Shown one piece after another: positions 37,016 to 46,811 of a stretch of 64,000 bases of DNA; the stretch's first letter is position 1, and the number at the start of each line of letters is the position of its first letter. Position numbers and translations under genes: made by a program. The stretch spans positions 186,001 through 250,000 of the forward strand of contig NZ_PTIR01000002.1 in assembly GCF_002934455.1 (NCBI RefSeq), read 5' to 3'. Under the pieces are notes generated by a model that did not search any database, was not told the DNA's origin, and worked only from the letters and a program-made list of their open reading frames with translations. Origin of the DNA: Trinickia symbiotica (GTDB lineage: Bacteria; Pseudomonadota; Gammaproteobacteria; Burkholderiales; Burkholderiaceae).

Positions 37016-38137
37016 ATGACAAAGCTTGCTTCAATTCTGATCGGTGGCGATTGTGGCCCCACGCATGGGCCTGAACAAGGCTTTCCCATCGAAGGCTATA
37101 CAGAGCTCGTAGCGCCTGAGCTCCGAGAAGCCGATTTCCGCTTTGTGAACTGCATGCGAACGTACTCCAATCGTGGTGTGAAGTCAGACCATGCGCCGCA
37201 GGTCTGCCAGCCAATCGAAATGTCTACGCTTTTCACGAGCGGACTGTTCGACGCAGTAACGATGGCAAACAATCACAGTCTCGATGCGGGCCCGGACGCC
37301 ATGCTCGACACGCGCAAGCTCTTCCTCGAAAACGGCCTGCAGGTTACCGGTGCGGGTCGGGACCTGGACGAGGCCCGCCAGCCGGCAATTATCGAAAAAT
37401 CGGGTGTGCGCGTCGGCTATCTCGGATACACGTCGGTCGCCACTGCCGGAACCGAGGCCGCCAAGGGAAAACCAGGGGTCGTCAACATCCGTGTGATGAC
37501 GACGTACGAGCCCCGTGGCCCGCACCAGCCGGTTCGGGTATGGACCTCTCCCAACCCGCAGGACCTTGCCCGCCTTACCGAGGACATCACTGCGCTTCGC
37601 AAACAGGTAGACGTGGTAGTTCTTGCGTACCACGCCGGTGCAATACGGCTGCCGCGAATCGTCTCCGACTATCAGGTTGAGGTCGCTCATGCAGCGATCG
37701 ACGCCGGCGCCGATCTTATTGTCGGACATGCTCCGCATATCCCCAAGGCTATCGAGGTCTACAAGGGCAAGGTCATCTTCTACAGCCTGGGTGTCTTCGC
37801 CATGACGAAGTCGTTTGCAGCACCCGCGTGGACAAATGAGCCCGCCTGGGCACACGGCGCCGTGCGCAACTTCATGGACCTTGATCCACAATATCCGCTA
37901 ATGCCTTACGGCAAGGATTGCACGCTCGCGCTGCTCGCAAAAGCCTACGTCTCCGCTCAGGGAGTCGCAAAGGTCTCATTCCTTCCCGTCAAGTTCGACC
38001 GCCGCTATCGCCCTGAGGTACTTCGCGCGGGCGATCCGCGATTCAAGGAAGTCGTCGATTACATGGAATGGGCCTCCGAAGACATGCCTCATCAATTCGA
38101 GGTCGAAGGAGATGAAGTCGTAGTCACCGCTCAGTAG
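37016..38137 (+). CDS. CapA-like (PGA_cap) metallophosphatase-fold protein
   Basis: A 373-residue protein of the CapA family, named for poly-gamma-glutamate capsule synthesis but related to calcineurin-like phosphatases. ILIGGDCGP opens the domain, TMANNHSLDAG is the conserved second motif, VVLAYHAG the third, and VGHAPHIPKAIEVYKGKVIFYSLG the last. No signal peptide or membrane anchor is visible, so it is probably cytosolic and hydrolytic rather than capsular. The start follows AAGGAGACGG. The next SDR gene starts 48 nt downstream. Confidence 0.82.
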   Translation: MTKLASILIGGDCGPTHGPEQGFPIEGYTELVAPELREADFRFVNCMRTYSNRGVKSDHAPQVCQPIEMSTLFTSGLFDAVTMANNHSLDAGPDAMLDTRKLFLENGLQVTGAGRDLDEARQPAIIEKSGVRVGYLGYTSVATAGTEAAKGKPGVVNIRVMTTYEPRGPHQPVRVWTSPNPQDLARLTEDITALRKQVDVVVLAYHAGAIRLPRIVSDYQVEVAHAAIDAGADLIVGHAPHIPKAIEVYKGKVIFYSLGVFAMTKSFAAPAWTNEPAWAHGAVRNFMDLDPQYPLMPYGKDCTLALLAKAYVSAQGVAKVSFLPVKFDRRYRPEVLRAGDPRFKEVVDYMEWASEDMPHQFEVEGDEVVVTAQ

Positions 38138-38184
38138 TGCAGAGCCGCACCAAGCGTTCAACCATCAGAGTGAAGGCGTTAATC

Positions 38185-38961
38185 ATGGATTTGGGCATCA
38201 AAGGGAAGACCGCTCTGGTCACCGCGTCGAGTGGCGGCATGGGTCGAAACATTGCACACTCGCTTGCAGCGGAGGGTGCAAACGTGGTGCTGTTTGCGCG
38301 CTCAGAGGACAAGCTGAAGGCGGTCGCGGGCGAGATCACTCAGCAGCATGGCGTGCGGGCTGTTGCAAAGGTGGGAGACATGCGCGTTGGCAATGACGTC
38401 ACTGCGCTGATCGAGTTGATGAAAGCTGAATTTGGAGGACTGGATATTCTTGTACTCAACACGCCTCGCCCGCCCAATCCGATTCGCGAGACGACGGAAG
38501 AGGTCGATATGGCGCGCTGGGACGAGGCGTATCAGAACCAGCTCGCGGGTGTGGTGCAGGTAGTCAGTCAGGCCATGCCGTTGATCACCGCACGCGGATG
38601 GGGCCGTGTGATCGCGATCACTTCAGCTTCGGTGAAAGCCCCCATGGCTCACCATAGTCTGTCGACGGTCTTTCGGGCCGGTGTGACCGCTTATATGAAG
38701 CATCTAGCGAATGAGGTTGGCGCGAGCGGCGTCACGGTCAACTGTGTCGCGCCCGCCCTCATCGAAACCCCGCATCGAGCCGGATCAGCTGCGTACTCTC
38801 CTGCTCAAGCCGAAGCGCGCAAGAAGTTAACGCCTCTTGGTCGGATGGGCACCCAAAGCGAACTTGCGGGCGTGGTCACCTTTCTGGCATCGGTACAGGC
38901 CGGATTCATCACCGGCGCGACGATCCCGGTTGAAGGAGGAATGGTGGGATCGCTCTTCTGA
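38185..38961 (+). CDS. SDR-family protein lacking the usual Tyr-x3-Lys
   Basis: A 258-residue SDR-fold protein. The cofactor motif TASSGGMG (about residues 13-20) and the ITSASVKAP strand with a catalytic-type Ser are present. The segment that normally holds YxxxK reads HHSLSTVFRAG, without Tyr or Lys at the expected positions. Some FabG-like homologues with a LSN/LST-xxR variant also show this. It is either a non-standard reductase or a non-catalytic partner. It is co-transcribed with the CapA-like gene and convergent with the first IclR gene. Confidence 0.85.
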   Translation: MDLGIKGKTALVTASSGGMGRNIAHSLAAEGANVVLFARSEDKLKAVAGEITQQHGVRAVAKVGDMRVGNDVTALIELMKAEFGGLDILVLNTPRPPNPIRETTEEVDMARWDEAYQNQLAGVVQVVSQAMPLITARGWGRVIAITSASVKAPMAHHSLSTVFRAGVTAYMKHLANEVGASGVTVNCVAPALIETPHRAGSAAYSPAQAEARKKLTPLGRMGTQSELAGVVTFLASVQAGFITGATIPVEGGMVGSLF

Positions 38962-38985
38962 ACCACCGTACGCTCCCTGCCAGCT

Positions 38986-39723
38986 CTACTGATTTTTGCC
39001 GCCGAACTGACGCGAGATATTCGCAGCTGCCGCGACGACGAGTTTAATGAAGTTCTTCTCATGCATCTGCATCCGCACCGTGGGGGCGCCAACGGACAGG
39101 CAATAGTGGACCTGTCCGTCGACTCCCATGATCGGTGCTGAGATTGCCGAGATGCCCATCAGTCGTTCACCGTGCGAAACGGCGTAGCCGTTTTCACGAA
39201 CGCGCTGCAGTTCTTCGAGAAATGCCGCCTTCGTCTGCTTGGTGGCTTTCGTTGCGGCCGGCAGCAGTGGCGTCAGATCCGCCTTTGACATATACGCCAT
39301 CAGCACCTTTGAGCCGGAGCCCGCCTGCAGCGGTATCTGCTCGCCTGCCTGCACCACGGCTCTCAGAGGCGCTGTGACCGTGGATATCGAATCGATGCAC
39401 ACGCGGTAGGGACCGCTGACCGTGTGGAGCGACACCGTCTCCTTGGTTGTCTCGGCGAGTTCCGTCATGAATGGACGGGCAATCTCTCGAATACCAAGCG
39501 TGCCTCGCACGAGACCGGCGAGCCGCGTAAAGCGAAACGACAGGCAGTACTGCTGATCCTCCAGTCGGACCAGATATCCGGCTCGCTCGAGGCTCTGCAC
39601 GATACGGAAGGTAGTGGACTTCGGTAATTCTATGCGTTCGGAGATTTCCTGAAGAGACAGGCTGCTCCGCTCAACGCTAAAACTTTCGAAAACAGCCAGA
39701 ATACGTTCAACCGAGCGCATCAT
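38986..39723 (-). CDS. IclR-family regulator, copy 1
   Basis: A 245-residue IclR regulator: N-terminal winged helix (residues about 1-65, with LPKSTTFRIVQSLERAGYL as the recognition region), then a GAF-like effector domain (GSGSKVLMAYM, GISAISAPI). Its DNA-binding part is nearly identical to the second IclR at 53597-54409 (EDQQYCLSF and GIREI segments shared). ATG 39723 or the adjacent ATG 39720 start the conserved MRSVERILAVFES. It is the probable reader, alone or with copy 2, of the nine GTTYC-type palindromes. Confidence 0.93.
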   Translation of the reverse strand: MMRSVERILAVFESFSVERSSLSLQEISERIELPKSTTFRIVQSLERAGYLVRLEDQQYCLSFRFTRLAGLVRGTLGIREIARPFMTELAETTKETVSLHTVSGPYRVCIDSISTVTAPLRAVVQAGEQIPLQAGSGSKVLMAYMSKADLTPLLPAATKATKQTKAAFLEELQRVRENGYAVSHGERLMGISAISAPIMGVDGQVHYCLSVGAPTVRMQMHEKNFIKLVVAAAANISRQFGGKNQ

Positions 39724-39936
39724 TTCGCAACTTTCCCTACGAGGGTCAAAGACACTCGTATGGTACATCAGCTGCAGTCAGAACCGGCTTACTTTGACGT
39801 ATGCAGCCGTCACGGCGCTCGGTGTCTATGTCTGCACAGCGGCGCCGGCGACATCGCGCTCGCCAATCACCCGCCCTCTACCGGCGGTGAACGTTGCCGG
39901 CACTCGGGGCAGCCGCCTCGCGGCGGCACTTCGACA

Positions 39937-41499
39937 TCACTCTTCGGTCAGCGGAGCGTGAGACAACGGAGGCACCGCAGCCCCTGGCGACGCGGCCGAC
40001 GAATGCTTGCGCCGGTGCTCACGCCAGGCGAAAAAGCATTGCCCGATGACCATCAACGCGCAAATCGTTACGAACGCTGCGCTGATCGGCCGTTGCACGA
40101 AGATTGCGAGGTCGCCTCGTGACAGCAGAAGTGCTCGCCGAAAATTCTCCTCGACCATAGGTCCCAGAACGTATCCAAGCAGAATAGTCGCCACAGGAAA
40201 ATCCAGTGCGAGAAGAACCGCCCCGATGATCCCGAACACCAGTACTTCACCGACTTCGAAAAGACTGTTGTTCGTACTGAAGACACCCACCGCTATGAAG
40301 AAGAGCGCAGAGGGATACATCAGGCGATAGGGCACCTGCAAAAGCTTTACCCAGACTCCTATGAGAGGCACGTTCAGCAGCACGAGCAGCACATTGCCAA
40401 TCCAGAAGCTGGCAATCAGCCCCCAGAAGAGATCGGCATGCTGCGTAATGAGTTGAGGACCGGGCTGAAATCCCTGAATCAGCAAAGCGCCCAGCAGCAG
40501 CGCCATGACCGCATCCCCTGGAATACCGAGCGTCATGGTTGGAATAAAGTCGACCTGGGTTTTCGCATGCGTGGAGGCTTCAGGACTGGCCACCCCCTCA
40601 ATGGCCCCATGGCCGAAGCGCTCCGGTCGCTTCGCAATCTTCTTTTCGAGCGCATACGCAAGAAAAGTGGTGATAGTCGGCCCGGTTCCCGGCATGGCCC
40701 CGAAAAGGGTCCCCACGAAAGTGCCCCGCACCATCGGCCAGAAGGCCTGCTTCAGCTCGCCGCGTGAAGGCCGCATATCGCGCAGACGCACCTTTGTCTG
40801 CGTTCCGACGAAACTGATCCGATTCACGTTGATCAGGAAATCGGCAACTCCAAAAAGGCCCATTGACAGCGCAACGAGTTCGACTTTGTCCGACAGTTCG
40901 GCGAAGCCAAAGGTGAATCGCTCGACACCGCTGTTGACGTCGGTGCCGACGATCCCCAACAACAGACCGAAGACGGTCATCGCGATCCCTTTCAGGCGCG
41001 AGCCTCGGGACATGGTCGCCCCGGCAATCAGACCGAGCAGCATGATGGAGACGATCTCGGTCGGACCGAAATCGAAAGCGATCTTGACGAGCCATGGCGA
41101 CAGGAAAATCATCACGACGATGCCGACCGATGCCGCGAAAAATGACGACACCATTGTGATGCCCAGCGCAGCTCCCCCACGCCCCTGTTTCGTCATCGGG
41201 TATCCGTCGATGCAGGTTACGGCATGCGGCGGATGCGACGGCAGGTTCAGCAAAATCGCACCGAGTGCGCCTCCGTACTGCGATCCGTAGAATATCCCGG
41301 CCAGCATCAGAAGCGCCGGGACGGCGTGCATCGAATAGGTCAGCGGCAACAGCATGGCGATCGCCGAAAGTGCTCCCATGCCGGGAAGCACGCCGATCAG
41401 ATTGCCAACCAGCACACCGACAAACGACCACAACAGGTTTTGCGGCATCGCTGCGATGCTAAAACCATAGATGAGATCATGCAGCGTTTGAGCAATCAT
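39937..41499 (-). CDS. tctA: TctA: large membrane subunit of tripartite tricarboxylate transporter
   Basis: A 520-residue membrane protein with about twelve hydrophobic segments. GVLVGNLIGVLPGMGALSAI and GAMPGTGPTITTFLAY are the paired PGxG motifs of TctA, and the IFYGSQYGGALGAILLNLPSHP segment is also diagnostic. It forms the ion-driven carboxylate permease with TctB and a Bug/TctC binding protein. The ATG overlaps the tctB stop by 4 nt. No tctC lies next to it; the Bug proteins at 25108 and 54692 are candidates. Confidence 0.95.
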   Translation of the reverse strand: MIAQTLHDLIYGFSIAAMPQNLLWSFVGVLVGNLIGVLPGMGALSAIAMLLPLTYSMHAVPALLMLAGIFYGSQYGGALGAILLNLPSHPPHAVTCIDGYPMTKQGRGGAALGITMVSSFFAASVGIVVMIFLSPWLVKIAFDFGPTEIVSIMLLGLIAGATMSRGSRLKGIAMTVFGLLLGIVGTDVNSGVERFTFGFAELSDKVELVALSMGLFGVADFLINVNRISFVGTQTKVRLRDMRPSRGELKQAFWPMVRGTFVGTLFGAMPGTGPTITTFLAYALEKKIAKRPERFGHGAIEGVASPEASTHAKTQVDFIPTMTLGIPGDAVMALLLGALLIQGFQPGPQLITQHADLFWGLIASFWIGNVLLVLLNVPLIGVWVKLLQVPYRLMYPSALFFIAVGVFSTNNSLFEVGEVLVFGIIGAVLLALDFPVATILLGYVLGPMVEENFRRALLLSRGDLAIFVQRPISAAFVTICALMVIGQCFFAWREHRRKHSSAASPGAAVPPLSHAPLTEE

Positions 41500-42014
41500 A
41501 CGGCACCCCACTTGAACAACGGCAACTGAATCTGCAGCGCCCACCAGAAGACGACCACGGCGACTACAACCATCGCCAATGCCAGAAGAGCCGCCGATTT
41601 GACGTTGTTGTCCCGATCGCCGAGCGCCGAAATGAAGACCACTGCGAACGTACCTGCAACGAGTCCCAGGTACTTTGTCAGAACGACAAACGCAACCATC
41701 CCAAGGCAAATCAGAATCCACGCCTTCCACTCAGGCCGCAGCTTCTTTTTTGCCGGGGGCGTGACAGGCTTCGCCGCGCCACGCCCAGTGGCCGTATCAG
41801 GCTTCGCCGCGTCACGCACCGCGAGATAGCCTTGAACGGCGATCCCGCAGCCGACCAGGCCGAGAATGAGACCCAGAAAGAATGGAAAGAAACCCGGCCC
41901 CATCTGAACCAGCGTGCCGATGTGGTACGTAACGGAATGCATGAGTACCGCGATTCCGACGACAATCAGCAATGCGCCGCCGATCAGGTCCTTATGCAAC
42001 AGCGTTCTGTTCAT
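41496..42014 (-). CDS. tctB: TctB: small membrane subunit of tripartite tricarboxylate transporter
   Basis: A 172-residue protein with four membrane segments. The first (DLIGGALLIVVGIAVLMHS) and GPGFFPFFLGLILGLVG match the TctB family, and a Lys/Pro-rich cytosolic loop (about residues 70-95) separates the two halves. ATG 42014 follows GGAGGAGACACC. It overlaps tctA by 4 nt and follows tcuB by about 200 bp on the same strand. Confidence 0.93.
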   Translation of the reverse strand: MNRTLLHKDLIGGALLIVVGIAVLMHSVTYHIGTLVQMGPGFFPFFLGLILGLVGCGIAVQGYLAVRDAAKPDTATGRGAAKPVTPPAKKKLRPEWKAWILICLGMVAFVVLTKYLGLVAGTFAVVFISALGDRDNNVKSAALLALAMVVVAVVVFWWALQIQLPLFKWGAV

Positions 42015-42210
42015 GGTGTCTCCTCCTATGAACGTCGATAACACCTACCTCTCGCTCCGACGGGAGTTGATACGCTCCCATCACATCACTGCAATGCCGG
42101 TGGCGACGATTTATGTTTGAAATACTTTCAGTCCCAGCCGGATGCGGCGCTCTGCTTGGCTGCCTCGCGCGAAGGACGATGCCTTCACGGCAGCTCGCTC
42201 TAATGTGCAA

Positions 42211-43371
42211 TCACTCCTCGACCATCAACGAAGACGGCTTGCGCTTCTCGACGGCCCACTTCAGCAACGCCGCGGACCGATAGATGCCGTGCGCAAACTT
42301 GCCGTAGGGCAGTGTCAGGAAAAGAGCCAATACGACGCCCAGATGCACGGCAAGCAAGACAGGCATGGCGAGCGTGTCGCGGGCACCCAGGAGTGCCAGA
42401 CCCGAGAGACCGGCCAACCAGAGTAGCGCGATAAACCCGCGATCCATGCCCTTCTGTGACGAATCACCATGAAGCGGATGTCGCTTGAGATTGAGGACGA
42501 ACAGACCGCTGCAGCCCACGACCAAGCACATACCGCCGAGGGATCCGAGAAACACGGGAAGACTGGTCCAACTGTAAGGCGCTTCGAGAGCGAAGAGATA
42601 GTGATAGAGCGTGGCGACGCAAGTCGAGGCAAAACACAGCATGAAACCGTAGAACGTCAGATGATGAAACCGTCGCCTGGAAAGTGAATAGCTATCGCTG
42701 TCGTTGTTGCAGCCTTCGCCGTGTCCGCCGCCAAGATACCTGAGCGTAAGCGCAGATACCGCAGCTTCCGCAGTCGCATCGATCGACACCGCACCGGGAC
42801 TTTCGTTTTTCCAGAATTTGCGTACACCGGCCGACAACGCAATGCCCGCCAGAACGAATACCGTCCCGAAGATGAGGACGAGAACGTTGTGTGGAAACAC
42901 ACTATAGAAATTCGCACTGCCGGGTTGCGGTTTGCCTGCCACCGCGGCAAGAGCGAGGAACAGCGCGAGGCCTGCAGCCAGTGCCAGAGCGACGGTCATA
43001 CCGTTGTTCCGATACAGTGCACCGAACGAGACGGGCCACGCATACTCTGTGTAAGTGTTCACGCGCACCTTTGCCATCGCCTGCGGCACGTTGACGGCGA
43101 ACTCGTGCGGTGGCGCGTACTGGCACGCATGCAGACATGCGCCACAGTTGTGGCACAGATTCGAGAGGAAGTGCACATCGGCCCTGCCGAATTCGAGCCG
43201 GCGCGTCATTGCCGGAAAGACCGCGCAGAATCCTTCGCAATACCGGCACGCATTGCAGATCTGCATGATGCGGCTGACTTCCTTCTCCGCGTGCGTCATA
43301 TCCGTGCGGGCGACCGATTCGTTTTCTGCGAGGGCCGCCGCCTCGCGGGTCAATGCTTCAAGCGACTGCAT
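42211..43371 (-). CDS. tcuB: TcuB: membrane iron-sulfur/heme electron-transfer partner of TcuA
   Basis: A 386-residue protein of the TcuB/CitB family. The N-terminus has two cysteine clusters ([11 protein letters not shown] near residues 38-48 and [11 protein letters not shown] near 73-83) for two [4Fe-4S] centres, followed by about six membrane segments. In Salmonella tricarballylate use, TcuB passes electrons from the FADH2 of TcuA to the quinone pool. ATG 43371 overlaps the end of tcuA by 14 nt. Confidence 0.93.
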   Translation of the reverse strand: MQSLEALTREAAALAENESVARTDMTHAEKEVSRIMQICNACRYCEGFCAVFPAMTRRLEFGRADVHFLSNLCHNCGACLHACQYAPPHEFAVNVPQAMAKVRVNTYTEYAWPVSFGALYRNNGMTVALALAAGLALFLALAAVAGKPQPGSANFYSVFPHNVLVLIFGTVFVLAGIALSAGVRKFWKNESPGAVSIDATAEAAVSALTLRYLGGGHGEGCNNDSDSYSLSRRRFHHLTFYGFMLCFASTCVATLYHYLFALEAPYSWTSLPVFLGSLGGMCLVVGCSGLFVLNLKRHPLHGDSSQKGMDRGFIALLWLAGLSGLALLGARDTLAMPVLLAVHLGVVLALFLTLPYGKFAHGIYRSAALLKWAVEKRKPSSLMVEE

Positions 43372-44767
43372 GATGGGTAGCTTCCCTGTATTGCTGCGCC
43401 GCTGCCGCGGCCTGAGTGCCAGCGATCCGGCCAAAGGCTGTACCGATCGACATACCGACGCCCGCGGTATAGCCCTTGCCGAGAATGTTTCCCGCCATCA
43501 TCTCTCCCGCAACGAACAGGTTTCGCGATGGCTCACCACCGAAATGAACGGCGGCCTCCGAGTTAACTTTCAGCCCCAGATAAGTGAAGGTGATGCCCGG
43601 ACGCAATGCGTAGGCGTAGAAAGGAGGCCAGTCCAACGGCTGAGCCCAGTGCGTCTTAGGCGGGTTCAGTCCAACCGTATGGCAGTCGTCGAGCACCGCA
43701 TGATTGAACGTACCGGGCTGGCAAGCCCTGTTGTACGTATGGATCGTCTCCAGGAATTCGTCCTCGTTGAAACCCAGCGCGAGTGCCAGCTCGCGCAATG
43801 AATTGGCTTTGGTACCCGGAAATACGGGAGGCATGAAGCGACCGATCGCTTTGGAGTCGATGATCGAATACGCTATCTGACCTGGTTGCTGCGCGACGAG
43901 GCGGCCCCAGATTGCGTACCGCTTGGGCCAGAAGTCTTCGCCCTCGTCGTAAAACCGTTTGCCTTCACGGTTGAGCACCACACCGAGCGAAACGCAGTCC
44001 ACGCGCGTGCAGATTCCCCCATCGTAGAGCGGCGCTCGAGCATCGATGGCCACGCAATGCGACTGGGACGGATCACCGATGGCATCCGCGCCCGCGTCGA
44101 TCATGAACTTCAGCAACGTTCCCTGATTGAAGCGTGTGCCGCGGATCAGAAAATTGTCAGCCACCCAGACTCCGTCCACCTGCCCCCACGCCTCGCGCAG
44201 CCATTCGCGATTCGATTCGAAACCGCCGGCTGCAAGCACACAGCTCTTCGCTTCGATGCGCTCGTTGCCCACTCTTGCGGCAACAAAGCGCGTTCCATCG
44301 AGTTCAATGGAATCGACGGGGGCGTCGTACCGGATGCCGAGGCCGAGTGCTTCGGCGCTCCGATAGTAGGCGTTGACGAGCGCCTTCCCACCCCCCATGA
44401 AGAAAGCGTTGGTACGGGCTACATGAAGGGCACCCGACAGCGGCGGCTGGAAATGCACACCGTGTTTTCTCATCCAGTCGCGGCAAGTCGACGACGCGCG
44501 AATGGCGATACGAGCCAGTTCCTCGTTCGTATTGCCGCCGGTTACCTTCAGAAGGTCCTGCCAGAACTCTTCTTCGGGATAGGTGTCGACGAGGACGTCC
44601 TGGGGTGCATCATGCATACAGCGGAGGTTGCGCGTATGCTGCGAATTCCCACCACGCCACTCCCGCGGAGCCGCTTCCAGCAGAAGTACGCTTGCACCCG
44701 CTTCACGTGCCATGATTGCGGCGCACAATGCGGCGTTGCCTCCTCCAATCACAAGAACATCTAACAT
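43358..44767 (-). CDS. tcuA: TcuA: FAD-dependent tricarballylate dehydrogenase
   Basis: A 469-residue flavoprotein of the succinate dehydrogenase/fumarate reductase flavoprotein family. [19 protein letters not shown] binds FAD, and [15 protein letters not shown] near residue 40 and the C-terminal [22 protein letters not shown] segment match TcuA. It oxidises tricarballylate to cis-aconitate. Gene order tcuA-tcuB-tctB-tctA pairs the dehydrogenase with a Tct transporter instead of the MFS transporter TcuC of Salmonella. No adjacent LysR TcuR was found. Confidence 0.92.
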   Translation of the reverse strand: MLDVLVIGGGNAALCAAIMAREAGASVLLLEAAPREWRGGNSQHTRNLRCMHDAPQDVLVDTYPEEEFWQDLLKVTGGNTNEELARIAIRASSTCRDWMRKHGVHFQPPLSGALHVARTNAFFMGGGKALVNAYYRSAEALGLGIRYDAPVDSIELDGTRFVAARVGNERIEAKSCVLAAGGFESNREWLREAWGQVDGVWVADNFLIRGTRFNQGTLLKFMIDAGADAIGDPSQSHCVAIDARAPLYDGGICTRVDCVSLGVVLNREGKRFYDEGEDFWPKRYAIWGRLVAQQPGQIAYSIIDSKAIGRFMPPVFPGTKANSLRELALALGFNEDEFLETIHTYNRACQPGTFNHAVLDDCHTVGLNPPKTHWAQPLDWPPFYAYALRPGITFTYLGLKVNSEAAVHFGGEPSRNLFVAGEMMAGNILGKGYTAGVGMSIGTAFGRIAGTQAAAAAQQYREATHHAVA

Positions 44768-45216
44768 ATTGGTTGTCCTAGTCTGTCACACCATGCTACG
44801 GCGGCGCTAAGGTCATCGCTATTGGCTTTCAGTCAATACGTGTTCACTATTTCTGAAGACCTACAGCGGTCCTCGTGCGTCCGCATTTCATGGCGCGTTC
44901 AGTCGATACTGCATGTCGCCTGCATCCCGTATGCGAATGACGGTCGACGCTGGGAAGGGGGCGCAACGCTCCAGGAGCCGTCCCTATGCCGGAACAAGAA
45001 CAGCGCCACCTCTCTCTCCGAGTCCTTTTCACGAACACAGACACACCTCACGCCTAGCCTCGCACTCTGGGCCCTCGTCACAATGACTCGATCCCGGCAG
45101 GCGGGACCGAACCACTTATCGATGTTCCATCTCAATGAGCGCACGACGTGTTGCATGATCTGTCCTGGTCAAGTCGATGTCCGTTTCCGGCCATGCTGCG
45201 AGCAGCCGTTGGGCCG
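44768..45216. other. Intergenic region upstream of tcuA, no gene seen
   Basis: A 449-bp stretch between tcuA and the first enoyl-CoA hydratase gene. It should hold the tcuAB-tctBA promoter. An ATTG-N8-CAAT repeat lies at about 44820-44836. I found no copy of the nine-site palindrome, only a half-site (GTTCC) near 45123. The short ORFs present look spurious. Confidence 0.5.
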
Positions 45217-46005
45217 CTATCGTCCCTTGAATTCGGCTTTGCGCTTTTCCTTGTACGCCGTAATGGCTTCCCGGTAGTCCGTGGTCGACTGGACTACCGC
45301 CATCAGAGCGGAGGTCGTCTCAAGGCTCGTCCGAAGATCAGTGCGCATTGACTGGTACATCAGCCGCTTGATGTCGCGTGTCTGAACCGGCGGTCCCTCC
45401 GCCAGACGGGCCGCGAATGCCAAAGTTTCGTCCTGGAGACTTTCATCCGGCGTCACGCGGTTGACGATGCCAAGCTTGTGCGCCTCTTCTGCGTCGACGA
45501 AGTCGCCAGTCCACAAAAGTTCCAGCGCTTTGGCGGGACCCACCAGTCTCGGGAGGAAGTAACAGCCGCCGTTACCGGGGATCAGTCCGACACGAATGTA
45601 CGCTTCTGCGAACCGAGCGGATCGCGCGGCGAAACGGATGTCACACATGAGCGACAGATCCATGCCCGCGCCGACCGCCGCACCGTTCACTGCGGCGATC
45701 AACGGCTTTTCGAATTCCTCTATCGCCAACGCAACCTTGTGCGTCACGCGTTGCAGCCTGTGTTTCCGCTCGAGCGGCGTGGGATCACTGCCTTCAGCCG
45801 CGCGACGTCCAAGGTCCCCACCCGAGCAGAAGGCATCCCCTGCTCCTGTCAGGACGAAACACCCCACGTCATCGTTGTCGTTTGCTTGCTTCAGCTCATT
45901 GCGCAGCAACTCGAGCATGTCTTCGCTCAACGCATTCTTTTTTTCGGGCCGATTCAGCGTAGCAATCACTACTCGACCCACTCTGCTGATTTCAAGATCT
46001 GCCAC
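45217..46005 (-). CDS. Enoyl-CoA hydratase/isomerase family protein
   Basis: A 262-residue crotonase-fold protein. The oxyanion-hole segments LTGAGDAFCSGGDLG (about 50-64) and NGAAVGAGMDLSLMCDIRFA are present, followed by FAEAYIRVGLIPGNGG, closer to PaaG-type isomerases than to classic FadB hydratases. The GTG start follows GGAGACGGAT. It is the last gene of the acyl-CoA synthetase operon, 50 bp after a second crotonase gene. It probably processes a CoA ester made by that synthetase. Confidence 0.92.
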   Translation of the reverse strand: MADLEISRVGRVVIATLNRPEKKNALSEDMLELLRNELKQANDNDDVGCFVLTGAGDAFCSGGDLGRRAAEGSDPTPLERKHRLQRVTHKVALAIEEFEKPLIAAVNGAAVGAGMDLSLMCDIRFAARSARFAEAYIRVGLIPGNGGCYFLPRLVGPAKALELLWTGDFVDAEEAHKLGIVNRVTPDESLQDETLAFAARLAEGPPVQTRDIKRLMYQSMRTDLRTSLETTSALMAVVQSTTDYREAITAYKEKRKAEFKGR

Positions 46006-46055
46006 ATCCGTCTCCGAATAGATTCGTGATCACTTTCTGCCTCTCGTCAGCCACA

Positions 46056-46784
46056 TCACTTTCCAGCCTCCTGTAGCTTGACCCGATGCCGTGCGTGCTC
46101 CGCGCGGGCCTCCTCGAGCGCGGAACGCAGGCCCCGATTGATCCAGCGTTTGTTGTCGGCGAAGGCCGCGCGGTTTTTGGAGCCCAGTGTCTCTGCGATT
46201 GTCGTGGCCGCCTGTTCCAGTACTTCTCTGTCGACCACTGCGCTGATCAAGCCGCGATCGAGCGCGTCCGCGGCGGGAAGCCGTCGCCCCGTCTGGACGA
46301 GGTCCGCCGCGAGCGCGCGACCGCCGAGCACCGCGAGGATGTTTGCGCCAGAAAACGTGGCAATCCCAATGTCGATTTCCGGAAGAGAGAGCGCCGCCCC
46401 CTCAACAGCGACACATCCATCCGCCATCAGTGCGAGCATGGCGCCCGCACCGACAGCCAGCCCATTCAGCGCAACGACGACTGGAACCGGCGTCACCATC
46501 ACCGAATCCTGCAGTGCCGCCAGCGCACGAGAACGTCTCTCCCGCTGACGTGCAGCGTCGCCATCAGGAGACTTTTCGCGCACGTCAACGCCCGCACAGA
46601 AAAGCTTCTCGCCCTTCCCTGTCAATACGATCGCCTGCGTGCTTTCGTCAGCACCGGCGTGGACGATCGCCGAAGTCATCGCTTCCATCATGTCGACCGT
46701 CATGGCGTTAGCCTTTTCGGCGCGATCGATCTCAATCCACAGTTGCGAACTTCGTTTTCCAATTTGCAACCCATCGAACGACAT
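46056..46784 (-). CDS. Enoyl-CoA hydratase/isomerase family protein (short, divergent)
   Basis: A 242-residue crotonase-fold protein, slightly short for the family. LTGKGEKLFCAGVDV and NGLAVGAGAMLALMADGCVA form the oxyanion hole, and LSLPEIDIGIATFSGANIL holds the region of the catalytic glutamate (LPE). The C-terminal helix is trimmed. ATG 46784 follows TTAGGAG. It lies 27 bp after the reductase gene and before the other crotonase gene, all on one strand. Confidence 0.88.
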   Translation of the reverse strand: MSFDGLQIGKRSSQLWIEIDRAEKANAMTVDMMEAMTSAIVHAGADESTQAIVLTGKGEKLFCAGVDVREKSPDGDAARQRERRSRALAALQDSVMVTPVPVVVALNGLAVGAGAMLALMADGCVAVEGAALSLPEIDIGIATFSGANILAVLGGRALAADLVQTGRRLPAADALDRGLISAVVDREVLEQAATTIAETLGSKNRAAFADNKRWINRGLRSALEEARAEHARHRVKLQEAGK

Positions 46785-46811
46785 GCCAACTCCTAATGTG
46801 TTTTTCTGTGA

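Noticed and set aside
44822-45351. Small ORFs in the tcuA upstream region
   Set aside because: They are short, overlap one another in different frames, and lack ribosome-binding sites or family features.
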